From Streptomyces sp. CBMA29 (GTDB lineage: Bacteria; Actinomycetota; Actinomycetes; Streptomycetales; Streptomycetaceae), in NCBI RefSeq assembly GCF_014596445.1, contig NZ_MECL01000271.1, positions 1 to 64,000 of the forward strand: 64,000 bases of DNA, written 5' to 3'. The position numbers and the translations under genes are program-made. Positions 52,370-60,086 of this stretch are shown here, piece after piece. Each line of letters begins with the position of its first letter. Position 1 is the stretch's first letter. The notes under the pieces were generated by a model. The model made no database searches. It was given only the letters and a program-made list of their open reading frames with translations, and was not told the DNA's origin.

Positions 52370-52411
52370 CCGGATGTGCGGAAGCCCCATGCGGGAGTTC
52401 CGCACATCCGG
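52370..52411. other. Candidate oriT: perfect 14-bp inverted repeat upstream of mobC
   Basis: CCGGATGTGCGGAA and its complement flank a 14-base loop in the 206-base gap between the DUF2637 gene and mobC. Position directly ahead of the mobC-relaxase pair fits an origin of transfer. A terminator for the DUF2637 gene is the alternative, but there is no U-tract and the loop is long. Confidence 0.5.
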
Positions 52412-52450
52412 ATCGCGGACATGCGCGAGCCTTGCTCGCCGGAGCTTTGG

Positions 52451-53269
52451 TCAGGCGTCCGCAGGATGCGTCCGCGCCGGTTCCACCGCTTCGGCGGCGG
52501 GGGCGTGTTCGTCCTTGAGGTGCTTCATCAGCTGCGTCAGCCGGGAGCTGGCGACCGGTGTACCGGTGTCGCTTATCGCCTGCTTGACCACGGCCAGGCT
52601 GAGGCCGTGTTCGGCGACAGCGGGGCGGACTATCGCGATGAGTTGGTCCATGGTTGCCGCCGGCGGTCGTCCGGTGCGTTTGCCGGTCGGGGCGCGCTTG
52701 GCGTTCTCCGGTCGGCTACGGGCGGGTGTCGGTTTTCGGTCCGGGGCTGTGGCCTGTGCGCGCTCCGGCTGCTGGACCGGAGCCGCGACCGCTGCGTCGG
52801 GTGCGCGGCTGGCGCTGGTCGAGGTCGTGTCCGTGGCGGTGGGTGTGTGGAGGTGGCGGAGCAGCGTGGGGCCGACGGTTCCCCAGCCAAGGAGCAGTGC
52901 CGGGGCGACGGTGTCCAGTGCGGCGCGGCCGTATTGCCTGGCCAGCAGGGGCTGGGCGGTGTTCAGGGCAACGGTGAGCAGGCCGCACAGGTGCATCAGC
53001 CTCGTGGCTGAGCGCAGGTGGGCGGGGTCGGTGCCGTGGGCGGCCAGGTGGTGCAGGGCGACGAGGAGGCCGACCACGGACAGGTCGACCATCGGGGCGA
53101 TCAGCGGCGCGATCGGGCGGGGCACGCCGAGTCGCAGGGCCAGGGCCCAGACGTTACCGAAGGAGAAGACGAAGGCGAGTGCGGCGATGACCGCCATCAC
53201 GACAGTGATCGTCGTGCGGGCGAACGCGCCCGTGGCGACCGGGTCGGCGTTCGGTGGTGTGCTGGGCAT
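52451..53269 (-). CDS. DUF2637 membrane protein (plasmid spread/SpdB-like)
   Basis: A 272-residue protein. The N-terminal half has about four helices (TITVVMAVIAALAFVFSF, PLIAPMVDLSVVGLLVALHH, LMHLCGLLTVALNTAQPLL and a fourth) typical of DUF2637 proteins on Streptomyces plasmids. A Pro/Ala linker leads to a small winged-helix-like C-terminus (LIAIVRPAVAEHGLSLAVVK). Start at an ATG with AAGGA about 11 bases upstream; another ATG lies four codons earlier. Possibly involved in intramycelial spread or replication control. Confidence 0.82.
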   Translation of the reverse strand: MPSTPPNADPVATGAFARTTITVVMAVIAALAFVFSFGNVWALALRLGVPRPIAPLIAPMVDLSVVGLLVALHHLAAHGTDPAHLRSATRLMHLCGLLTVALNTAQPLLARQYGRAALDTVAPALLLGWGTVGPTLLRHLHTPTATDTTSTSASRAPDAAVAAPVQQPERAQATAPDRKPTPARSRPENAKRAPTGKRTGRPPAATMDQLIAIVRPAVAEHGLSLAVVKQAISDTGTPVASSRLTQLMKHLKDEHAPAAEAVEPARTHPADA

Positions 53270-53666
53270 GCGGGAGAACATCCTTACGGACGTGAGCTTG
53301 CTGGAAGATCCGTCTTGCCGTCTTGGCCGTTGCAGCCGCAGGTCAGGGCAGGGACGGCAGTGGGCCGACGGTGCCGTCTTGGGCACGGCAGGCCGCCGTC
53401 ACGGAACTGCTCGCCGGGACGGCGGCGTGCTAGGACGGCGAGGTTCAGTGCTGCCGTCCCAGCCGCACCATGTGTGACCTGCGGCGGTACGGCGGGGACG
53501 GCCAAGACGGCACGGGACGGGTACGGGCGCCGTCCCAGGGCGGCAACGCGACCGCGCGATGATCGCGTTGCCGTCTTGGGCCCGGTTGCCGTCTCGCGAA
53601 GACCCTTGTTGGCCTGCGGTGTTACGGCAGGGACGGCAAGGACGGCAGCCCGGGGGGCGGCTGGGC
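53270..53666. repeat. Block of dispersed GACGGC repeats (iteron-like), no gene
   Basis: About 400 bases between the DUF2637 and DUF3631 genes are filled with more than a dozen GACGGC/GCCGTC hexamers in both orientations, several extended to GGGACGGCA or TGCCGTCTTGG. Two longer direct copies begin at the CTGCGG of about 53479 and 53618, roughly 40 bases each. The layout suggests an origin of replication or a cluster of binding sites for the adjacent DUF3631 protein. Open frames across it are repeat translations. Confidence 0.65.
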
Positions 53667-54944
53667 TCAGCCCGTACCGGATGCTGGGCTGCCAGCGGCG
53701 GGGTGGACCGTGGGGCAGTAGCGGCGCCATGGGTCGAGGAACTTGCCGCGCGTGTAGCCCTTGCGCTGGGTGCCGTCGGCGATACGGACATTGCCCGAGA
53801 CGATCCCGAACTCCCGCAGCAGCGAGCCGAGGTCTCGTGCGGACAGTCCGGCCCTCCCCCACTCCCCCCACGGCGCCTCGGGGTCCGCGCGGAGTTCGGC
53901 GAGGAGGTCGGTGGTGGTCAGGCTGTCCGGCTCGCGGCGGGCGAAGAAGATCCGCCGGATGTCCGACAGGACCCTAGCGCCGCCGGGGTTGTCCTCCTCC
54001 GCCTGTGCTTCGGCGGCGACCATCCGAACGCATGCCTGCCGGGCCAGGTCCGGCCACGGTCCGCCTGCGAGGTCGGCGACGATGACCAGCGGCTCCCACG
54101 TGTCGGCGGCGCGGTCCTCCACCGGCAGCTCCGGCTCCAGGTCCGCGGCCGTGTCCACTAGCGATCCAGACCAGGAGACGATGCGCTCCCGCAGGGCGTG
54201 CAGAGCGGGGGTGTCACGCTTGGACCGGAACGGGTGGACCCGCTCGCCCTCGGCCCGGCGGCGCATCCGGATCACCACCGACCGGTCCATGATCGTGTCG
54301 GGGAGGTCGCCGATCCCGGCGAGGGCGGCCATGGCGAAGGTGGCGAACCGGTGCGGGGTGTGGTCGTTGCCGACCACGCGGGTGACGTAACGATTGCGCT
54401 GGTGACCGGCGTTGAGCAGGCCGCGCAGCTCCTCGTTCTTCTCCGCGACCTTCACGCTGCCGAAGATCGTGTCGGCTTCGTCCACCAGAAGGGTCGGCGG
54501 CTGATCACCGATGGACCGGAAGACCGCGGCCGGCGTCGTGTTGACCGTCAGCATCGGCTCGTGAACCGTCTCGGTCAGCACGTCCAGCAGACGGGACTTG
54601 CCGCACCGCTTGGCCGGGCCGACTACTGCCAGGCGCGGGGCGTGCTGCCAGGCGGCCTGCAGGTGCGTGGCCGCTACCCACAGCGTGGCCGCGTCAAGCG
54701 CGTGCGTGGAAGGCAGGATGACGAAGCGGGCTATCTGCGAGCGCAGTGCGCCCAGCAGCCGCGAGCCCTCGGCAGTACCCCAGTCCAGGGGCTTCGGCGC
54801 CGCGAGAGGCGGTACCTCCACCTGCGCTTCGGCCTGCTCGGCTGCCTCGGCGGGCGCCTGTCGGATCTGCTGGCCAGGCACGGCGACCGGTGGCCACGGA
54901 GGCAGCGGGGATGCGCCGTCGGGAGTCGGGGGCGTACCATTCAT
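53667..54944 (-). CDS. DUF3631 P-loop protein (plasmid/element replication associated)
   Basis: A 425-residue protein. Walker A: VGPAKRCGKSRLLD; Walker B: LLVDEADTIFG; a sensor-like VVIRMRRRAEGE; and a C-terminal DUF3631 winged-helix-type region (LRADPEAPWGEWGRAGLS, ending RKGYTRGKFLDPWRRYCP). Such proteins are the usual replication- or helicase-like genes of Streptomyces integrated plasmids. RBS GAGGAG before the ATG. A repeat-rich candidate origin follows it. Confidence 0.82.
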   Translation of the reverse strand: MNGTPPTPDGASPLPPWPPVAVPGQQIRQAPAEAAEQAEAQVEVPPLAAPKPLDWGTAEGSRLLGALRSQIARFVILPSTHALDAATLWVAATHLQAAWQHAPRLAVVGPAKRCGKSRLLDVLTETVHEPMLTVNTTPAAVFRSIGDQPPTLLVDEADTIFGSVKVAEKNEELRGLLNAGHQRNRYVTRVVGNDHTPHRFATFAMAALAGIGDLPDTIMDRSVVIRMRRRAEGERVHPFRSKRDTPALHALRERIVSWSGSLVDTAADLEPELPVEDRAADTWEPLVIVADLAGGPWPDLARQACVRMVAAEAQAEEDNPGGARVLSDIRRIFFARREPDSLTTTDLLAELRADPEAPWGEWGRAGLSARDLGSLLREFGIVSGNVRIADGTQRKGYTRGKFLDPWRRYCPTVHPAAGSPASGTG

Positions 54945-55083
54945 GCTGAACTCCTCTCGGTGAGGCTGTGGCTGGCAGGCCCGCCTTCACTGTGGTGAAT
55001 CGATAGCTCGGTTGCTGGGATGTTCACGAGACCCTCGGTGTTGGTAGCGCCGGGGGTCGTTTCGTTTTCCGGGGCTGCGCGCA

Positions 55084-55290
55084 TCAGGCCCCCAGGGTCC
55101 AGTCGTCGCGGCTGGGGCTCTGCTGGGCCAGGCGCTGCTCGAAGAGGGTGAGTTCGGCCTCGCTGTACAGGACGCGGCGGCCGATCCTCACCCCCTTGGG
55201 CCCGTAGCCGATGTGGCGCCAGTACCGCACGGTGCTGTCAGCCGTCCGGTAGCGCTCGGCCACCTCGGCGGTGGTCAGGTAGCGGTCCAT
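55084..55290 (-). CDS. xis: Excisionase (MerR-type HTH)
   Basis: A 68-residue winged-helix protein typical of excisionases: YLTTAEVAERYRTADSTVRYWRHIGYGPKG followed by RIGRRVLYSEAELTLFEQ. RBS GAGGAG directly before the ATG. Works with the integrase to excise the element. Transcribed divergently from the XRE regulator, 137 bases apart. Confidence 0.85.
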   Translation of the reverse strand: MDRYLTTAEVAERYRTADSTVRYWRHIGYGPKGVRIGRRVLYSEAELTLFEQRLAQQSPSRDDWTLGA

Positions 55291-55348
55291 CTCTCCTCTT
55301 CGACTAGGTAGCTAGCGGTTTTGAATAATCGTCCCACATGAAGTGCCG

Positions 55349-55365
55349 TTATGCAAACCGCATAA
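55349..55365. promoter_or_regulatory. Small palindrome between xis and the XRE regulator
   Basis: TTATGC-AAACC-GCATAA is a perfect 6-bp inverted repeat in the AT-richer divergent gap, 63 bases before the regulator start. A candidate operator for that regulator, controlling excision genes. Confidence 0.5.
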
Positions 55366-55427
55366 TCCGTGGTACATTTTGACTAGACCCTGGGGAACCC
55401 GACCACGCCGGAGAGGAGACACGAACG

Positions 55428-55922
55428 ATGACCGGGACCGACCACGGCAGCGCCCCGCTGCTGTACAGCGAAGGCAACGCTGCCGCACGCATCGCCCTGG
55501 AACGCGAGACGAGAGGCTGGAGCACCACCGAACTGGCAGCCCGTATGACCAAGGCCGGCATCCCGATGAACCAGACCGCCGTGTGGCGCATGGAGAACGG
55601 CAAGCCCCGCCGCAAGATCACCCTGGACGAAGCCCTCGGCTTCGCCCGCGTCTTCGAACTACCTCTGGAAGAGCTCATGTCGCCGCCGTTGGACGGCATC
55701 GACCTCGAAGGGCGGCGCTTCGTCCAGGAGGCCGTCGAAGCGTTTTACGAATGCCGCGACGCCCAGGACCACCTGCACAGAGCCGTCACCACCATCGCCG
55801 CCTATCTGAAAGCCCATCCGGACAGCTCCACCGCTGTCCACCAGCAAGCCCTCCGCCTCATGGGCGAGGAGCGCGACGCACGTGCCCTGTCCGAGTACAT
55901 CGAGGGCGGGAGCTATTACTGA
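55428..55922 (+). CDS. XRE-type regulator of the integration module
   Basis: A 164-residue protein with an HTH (about 20-85; RETRGWSTTELAARMTKAG and AVWRMENGKPRRKIT) and a helical C-terminus. It sits directly upstream of the integrase gene (22-base gap) with a GGAGAGGAG ribosome-binding site. It probably represses integration/excision and replication, in the manner of other actinobacterial element regulators. Confidence 0.87.
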   Translation: MTGTDHGSAPLLYSEGNAAARIALERETRGWSTTELAARMTKAGIPMNQTAVWRMENGKPRRKITLDEALGFARVFELPLEELMSPPLDGIDLEGRRFVQEAVEAFYECRDAQDHLHRAVTTIAAYLKAHPDSSTAVHQQALRLMGEERDARALSEYIEGGSYY

Positions 55923-55943
55923 CCCACAGGAAGAGAGCCTGAC

Positions 55944-57059
55944 TTGGCCAACATCCAGAAGCGCCCCAACGGCAAGTGGCGCGCCCGCTACCGCGACCCC
56001 AACGGCAAGGAGCACTCCCGCCACTTCGACCGCAAGGTCGACGCCCAGCGGTGGCTCGACGAAGTCACTGCAAGTGTCCTCACCGGCCAGTACGTCGACC
56101 CGAAGTCTGCGAAAAGGCCGTTCAAGGAGTACGCCGAGCAGTGGCGCTCCAGCCAGCCCCACCGCCCTTCAACAGCGCGAGCGGTTGAGCAGCACCTCCG
56201 GTGTCACGCCTACCCGGCCTGGGATGGCCGGACCCTGGGAGGCATCAAGCCCGGCGACATCCAGAGCTGGATCACCGGCCTGACGACGACCCACGGCCTC
56301 GCCGCCAGCACGGCACGTACGGTGTTCAACACCGTCAACGCCGTCTTCACCGCGGCCGTCCGCGACCGCATGATCTCCAACAACCCCTGCACCGGCGCCA
56401 AGCTGCCGACAGTGCCGAGGAAGCGGATCGTGCCGCTGACCGTCCCCCAGGTGCGCAACCTCGCCGGGCAGATAGCCCCGCCCTACAAGGGCCTCGTCCT
56501 CCTGACGGCAGCCACCGGGCTGCGGCCAGGCGAGGTGTTCGGTCTCCAGCGCCGGCACCTGGACCTGTCCCAGGCGGCCCTCACCGTCGACCAGCAGGTC
56601 CAGCAGACCAAGCACGGCGTGTTCGTGGGCCCGCCCAAGACCGACCGCTCCTACCGCGTCGTGCCGCTCCCGAAGATGGCCGCCGACGCCATGAAGGCAC
56701 ATCTCAAAGTCTTCCCGGCGCCGGGGCCGCAGGACTGGCTGTTCACGGCGCCCCAAGGCGGCGCTGTGGCATACAACGAGTTCATGAAGCGGGTCTGGCG
56801 CCCCGCGTGCCGGAAGGCAGGCATACCGGACGGCATCGGCCCGCACGCCCTACGGCACCACTACGCCAGCCTGCTCATCAAGCACGGCGAGTCCGTGAAG
56901 ACCGTCTCCGAGCGCCTCGGCCACACCAACGCGGCCATGACGCTGAACATCTACACCCACCTGTGGCCCGACTCCGAAGAGCGCACCCGGGCCGCCATCG
57001 ACAAGGCATACACGGACAGCCCCGACGACGGCAACACGCCGCCCCCAGAGGAGACGTAG
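55944..57059 (+). CDS. int: Tyrosine recombinase/integrase
   Basis: A 371-residue phage-type integrase: an N-terminal arm-binding domain (KRPNGKWRARYRDPNGKEH), a SAM-like core-binding domain (about 60-155), and the catalytic domain with Arg in AATGLRPGEVF, HxxR in HALRHHYASL, the LGH motif and nucleophilic Tyr in NIYTHLW. TTG start with AGGAAGAG upstream. Encoded next to attR, 95 bases from the end of parE, the normal place for an integrase targeting that gene. Confidence 0.93.
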   Translation: MANIQKRPNGKWRARYRDPNGKEHSRHFDRKVDAQRWLDEVTASVLTGQYVDPKSAKRPFKEYAEQWRSSQPHRPSTARAVEQHLRCHAYPAWDGRTLGGIKPGDIQSWITGLTTTHGLAASTARTVFNTVNAVFTAAVRDRMISNNPCTGAKLPTVPRKRIVPLTVPQVRNLAGQIAPPYKGLVLLTAATGLRPGEVFGLQRRHLDLSQAALTVDQQVQQTKHGVFVGPPKTDRSYRVVPLPKMAADAMKAHLKVFPAPGPQDWLFTAPQGGAVAYNEFMKRVWRPACRKAGIPDGIGPHALRHHYASLLIKHGESVKTVSERLGHTNAAMTLNIYTHLWPDSEERTRAAIDKAYTDSPDDGNTPPPEET

Positions 57060-57069
57060 CCACTCCCCC

Positions 57070-57090
57070 GCACTGACGTCCTGTCAGTGC
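57070..57090 (+). terminator. Hairpin downstream of int
   Basis: Perfect 8-bp inverted repeat (GCACTGAC and GTCAGTGC) with a 5-base loop, 11 bases after the integrase stop, between int and parE, which are convergent. Confidence 0.6.
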
Positions 57091-57091
57091 G

Positions 57092-57115
57092 GCTGCGGAC
57101 TGGGTGCGGACCGCT
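57092..57115 (+). repeat. 24-bp direct repeat (paired TGCGGAC boxes), right copy
   Basis: Counterpart of 32610-32633 (21 of 24 identical, same orientation), between int and the att core. Candidate integrase arm site. Confidence 0.7.
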
Positions 57116-57140
57116 GGGGCACCCGCACGGCAGTCCGCTG

Positions 57141-57157
57141 GCTCCGCCGCAGGTCAG
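57141..57157 (-). repeat. 17-bp terminal inverted match, right copy
   Basis: Exact reverse complement of 32523-32539. It abuts and slightly overlaps the parE stop codon. Confidence 0.7.
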
Positions 57158-57205
57158 ACGTCGATCCTGGCCCTGTCCAAGGTCGAGGCCGAGTTGGTGA
57201 TGAAC
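57154..57205 (-). mobile_element. attR within the 3' end of parE
   Basis: The last 16 codons and stop of parE, matched by the left copy at 32456-32507 (48 of 52 identical, only synonymous changes). The integrase gene is 95 bases away. Confidence 0.9.
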
Positions 57206-59274
57206 TCCTTGCGGGGGGCGACCTCGTTGCCCATCAGGAGGTCGAAGGCCTGCTCGGCGGATTCGAGGTCGCTGATGTTGATGCGGCGCAGGGTGCGGTG
57301 GCGGGGGTCCATGGTGGTTTCGGCCAACTGGTTGGCGTCCATCTCACCGAGGCCCTTGTAGCGCTGAATGCTGTCCTTATAGCGGACGTTGCGGCGCTGG
57401 AGGTCGAGGAGGGTCTGGCGCAACTCGTTGTCCGAGTAGGTGTAGACGTACTTGTCCTGGCCCTTCTTGGGCTGGACGAGTTCGATGCGGTGGAGCGGGG
57501 GGACGGCGGAGAAGACCCGGCCCTGTTCGACCATCGGGCGCATATAGCGCTGGAAAAGGGTGAGCAGGAGGCAGCGGATGTGGGCGCCGTCGACGTCGGC
57601 GTCGGCCAGGAAGATGACCTTGCCGTAGCGGGCCTGGTCGATGTCGAAGGTGCGGCCGGACCCGGCTCCTATGACCTGGATGATCGCGCCGCACTCGACG
57701 TTCTTGAGCATGTCCGAGATGGACGACTTCTGGACGTTGAGGATCTTGCCGCGGATCGGCAGCAGCGCCTGGAACTCGGAGTTGCGGGCCAGTTTGGCGG
57801 TGCCGAGTGCCGAGTCGCCCTCGACGATGAACAGTTCGCTGCGGTCGACGGCGTCGCTGCGGCAGTCGGCCAGCTTGGCGGGGAGCGAGGAGGTCTCCAG
57901 CGCGGTCTTCCTGCGCTGCGCCTCTTTGTGCTGCCTAGCCGCGATGCGGGTCCTGGCGGCGGCGACGGTCTTCTCCAGGACGGCGCGCGCCTGGGCCTTG
58001 GCGTCCCGCTTGGTGGAGGTCAGGAACTCCCGCAGTTCGGTGGCGACGACATTGGCCACGATGCGGTTGGCGGCGGAGGTGCCGAGCACTTCCTTGGTCT
58101 GGCCCTCGAACTGCGGCTCGGCCAGACGCACGGTGATCACCGACGTCAGGCCCTCCATGGCGTCGTCCTTGACGATGTCGTCCTCGGCGACGCGCAACAG
58201 CTTGGCCGACCGCAGCACCTCGTTCATCGTCTTGGTGACGGAGCGTTCGAATCCGGTCACATGGGTGCCGCCCTTGGGGGTGGCGATGATGTTCACAAAG
58301 GACCTGGCGGTCGTCTCGTAGCCGGTGCCCCAGCGCAGCGCGATGTCGACGCCCAGCTCCCGGGTGACCTCGGTGGGGGTCATGTGGCCGCGGTCGTCGA
58401 GGACGGGCACGGTCTCCTTGAAGGTGCCGCTGCCGGACAGGCGCAGGACGTCGCAGATCGGCTTGTCGGGGGCGAGGAACTCGCAGAATTCGCTGATGCC
58501 GCCGTCGAAGCGGAAGACCTCCTCGACGGGCTTGTCGGTCTCGATGCCGCGCTCGTCGCGCACCACGATGGTCAGGCCGGGCACCAGGAAGGCGGTCTGC
58601 CGGGCGCGCTGGTGCAGGTGGTCCAGGGAGAGCTTGGCGTCCTTGAGGAAGATCTGCCGGTCGGCCCAGTAGCGCACACGGGTGCCGGTGCGGGTCTTGG
58701 GGACCCGCTTGGCCTTGGTGAGCCCGCTGGCGGGGTCGAAGGGCGCCTCGGCGCCGGATTCGGTGAAGATCCCGGGGACCCCGCGGCGGAAGCTGATGGC
58801 GTGCGTGCTGCCGTTGCGGTCGACCTCGACGTCCAGCCGGGCCGACAGCGCGTTCACCACGGACGCGCCGACGCCGTGCAGGCCGCCGGAGGCCGCGTAC
58901 GAGCCGCCGCCGAACTTCCCGCCGGCGTGCAGCTTGGTCATGACGACCTCGACGCCGGACAGGCCCGTCTTGGGCTCCACGTCCACCGGGATGCCGCGGC
59001 CGTTGTCCCGGACCTCGACCGAGCCGTCCTCGTGCAGGATGACCTCGATGCGGTCACCGTGGCCGCCGAGCGCCTCGTCGACGGAGTTGTCGATGATCTC
59101 CCAGACGCAGTGCATCAGACCGCGACTGTCTGTTGACCCGATGTACATACCGGGCCGCTTGCGAACCGCTTCCAGTCCTTCCAGGACGAGCAGGTGCCGC
59201 GCGGTGTAGTTGGAGCCGTCGCGATCTGCACCCGTCAGCAGCGCAGAGGACGGCACGGATGTTTCGGCGGTCAC
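57154..59274 (-). CDS. parE: Topoisomerase IV subunit B (ParE/GyrB2)
   Basis: The 706-residue ATPase subunit of topoisomerase IV, partner of the ParC at 18-20 kb. GHKL motifs: EIIDNSVDEALGG, DNGRGIPVD and GGLHGVGASVVNALS; TOPRIM: LFIVEGDSALGTAK with the DADVDGAHIRCLL metal site; C-terminal QRYKGLGEMDANQL. GTG start with GAGGAG upstream. Its last 16 codons form the att site of the mobile element. A LexA-box-like palindrome lies 147 bases upstream. Confidence 0.95.
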   Translation of the reverse strand: MTAETSVPSSALLTGADRDGSNYTARHLLVLEGLEAVRKRPGMYIGSTDSRGLMHCVWEIIDNSVDEALGGHGDRIEVILHEDGSVEVRDNGRGIPVDVEPKTGLSGVEVVMTKLHAGGKFGGGSYAASGGLHGVGASVVNALSARLDVEVDRNGSTHAISFRRGVPGIFTESGAEAPFDPASGLTKAKRVPKTRTGTRVRYWADRQIFLKDAKLSLDHLHQRARQTAFLVPGLTIVVRDERGIETDKPVEEVFRFDGGISEFCEFLAPDKPICDVLRLSGSGTFKETVPVLDDRGHMTPTEVTRELGVDIALRWGTGYETTARSFVNIIATPKGGTHVTGFERSVTKTMNEVLRSAKLLRVAEDDIVKDDAMEGLTSVITVRLAEPQFEGQTKEVLGTSAANRIVANVVATELREFLTSTKRDAKAQARAVLEKTVAAARTRIAARQHKEAQRRKTALETSSLPAKLADCRSDAVDRSELFIVEGDSALGTAKLARNSEFQALLPIRGKILNVQKSSISDMLKNVECGAIIQVIGAGSGRTFDIDQARYGKVIFLADADVDGAHIRCLLLTLFQRYMRPMVEQGRVFSAVPPLHRIELVQPKKGQDKYVYTYSDNELRQTLLDLQRRNVRYKDSIQRYKGLGEMDANQLAETTMDPRHRTLRRINISDLESAEQAFDLLMGNEVAPRKEFITNSASTLDRARIDV

Positions 59275-59716
59275 GCGGGCAGCTCCTCGATCAGGAATGT
59301 TCTGAAGTTTTTTTCAGCCGTGTCGGTGAGAGGGTACCGATGCCAGGAGGGGTGACAGCGCCGCGACCCGGTATTCGGGCCTCAGTACGGCCCTCGCCCC
59401 GGCTTCCATGCTAGCCCTCTTCGAGCATGCGTTCGATAACCCGCGCGAGTGATACACATGTCACGTTCCCAAAGAGGCATGAACCATTTAGGCTCCGGGC
59501 ACGTCCTCAGCAACGACCGGCAAGCCAGCCGGGAGCAAGTCCGGACAAAAGCTCCACAAGCGACATCTGACGCAACTGACTCCTATTCGCCGCCAATCGG
59601 TAACATCCAGTCACCCCGAGGTCGGTTTTCGAGGAAAAGCTGAGAGCGGGAACGTTTTCGGCCTGGTTGGATGTTGACCCTGGTACGACAGCTCGTCGAG
59701 CTAGAGAAGAGGCGAC
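59275..59716. other. Divergent promoter region between parE and the DUF7455-like gene
   Basis: About 440 bases without a gene. It carries the promoters of both flanking genes and a LexA-box-like palindrome at 59421-59436. A short poly-T run lies near 59310. Confidence 0.6.
59421..59436. promoter_or_regulatory. LexA (SOS) box-like palindrome
   Basis: TCGAGC-ATGC-GTTCGA matches the actinobacterial/Gram-positive SOS box TCGAAC-N4-GTTCGA at 11 of 12 positions. It lies between divergent parE and the DUF7455-like gene. Confidence 0.5.
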
Positions 59717-59947
59717 GTGACTACTGTTCTGACCCCCGCGAGTCCGCTGACAGCGGCAGACCGCTGCGACCGTTGCGGCGCTCAGGCATACCTGCGCGTT
59801 GTCCTCATCAGCGGTGGTGAGCTGCTCTTCTGCGGACACCATGGACGCAAGTTCGAGCCGGAGCTCAAGAAGATCGCTTCGGAAATACAGGACGAGACCG
59901 GACGGCTGACCGACACCCCGGCAACGGCGGGAGAAGACGAGCGCTGA
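59717..59947 (+). CDS. Small zinc-ribbon-like protein (DUF7455 type)
   Basis: A 76-residue protein conserved in actinobacteria. Two metal-binding pairs are visible: CDRCGAQAYLRV and LLFCGHHGRKFEPEL. GTG start with AGAGG upstream. Lies between parE and hrdB, as in other Streptomyces to my knowledge. Function unknown. Confidence 0.82.
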   Translation: MTTVLTPASPLTAADRCDRCGAQAYLRVVLISGGELLFCGHHGRKFEPELKKIASEIQDETGRLTDTPATAGEDER

Positions 59948-60086
59948 CACTTCGCATCAGCGACGAATTCGAGTCGGCGGGCGGACAGACCCCTCCAGGG
60001 GGTGCCCGCCCGCCGTCTTCCGTTCAACTGCGGCCCGCCGCCGCTCAGGTGGTTTCCGTAATCGCCCGGACGCGCTGCGCCACGAC

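Larger units (their letters stand above)
32456..57205. mobile_element. Integrated mobilizable element of about 24.7 kb at the 3' end of parE
   Basis: Bounded by direct repeats of the parE tail. Contains tyrosine integrase, excisionase, XRE regulator, DUF3631 protein, DUF2637 protein, MobC and relaxase at the right, and defence and Mur-ligase cargo at the left and centre. Integration keeps parE functional because the element supplies a synonymous tail. No FtsK/TraB-like ATPase is visible, so transfer probably needs a helper. Confidence 0.88.

Noticed and set aside
51483..53477. Plus-strand open frame of 664 codons across mobC and DUF2637 genes
   Set aside because: Runs antisense through two recognised genes and has no domain.
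53284..53871. Minus-strand open frame across the GACGGC repeat block
   Set aside because: It is a translation of the repeats (AVLAVPAV twice) without RBS or family, and it overlaps the DUF3631 gene.
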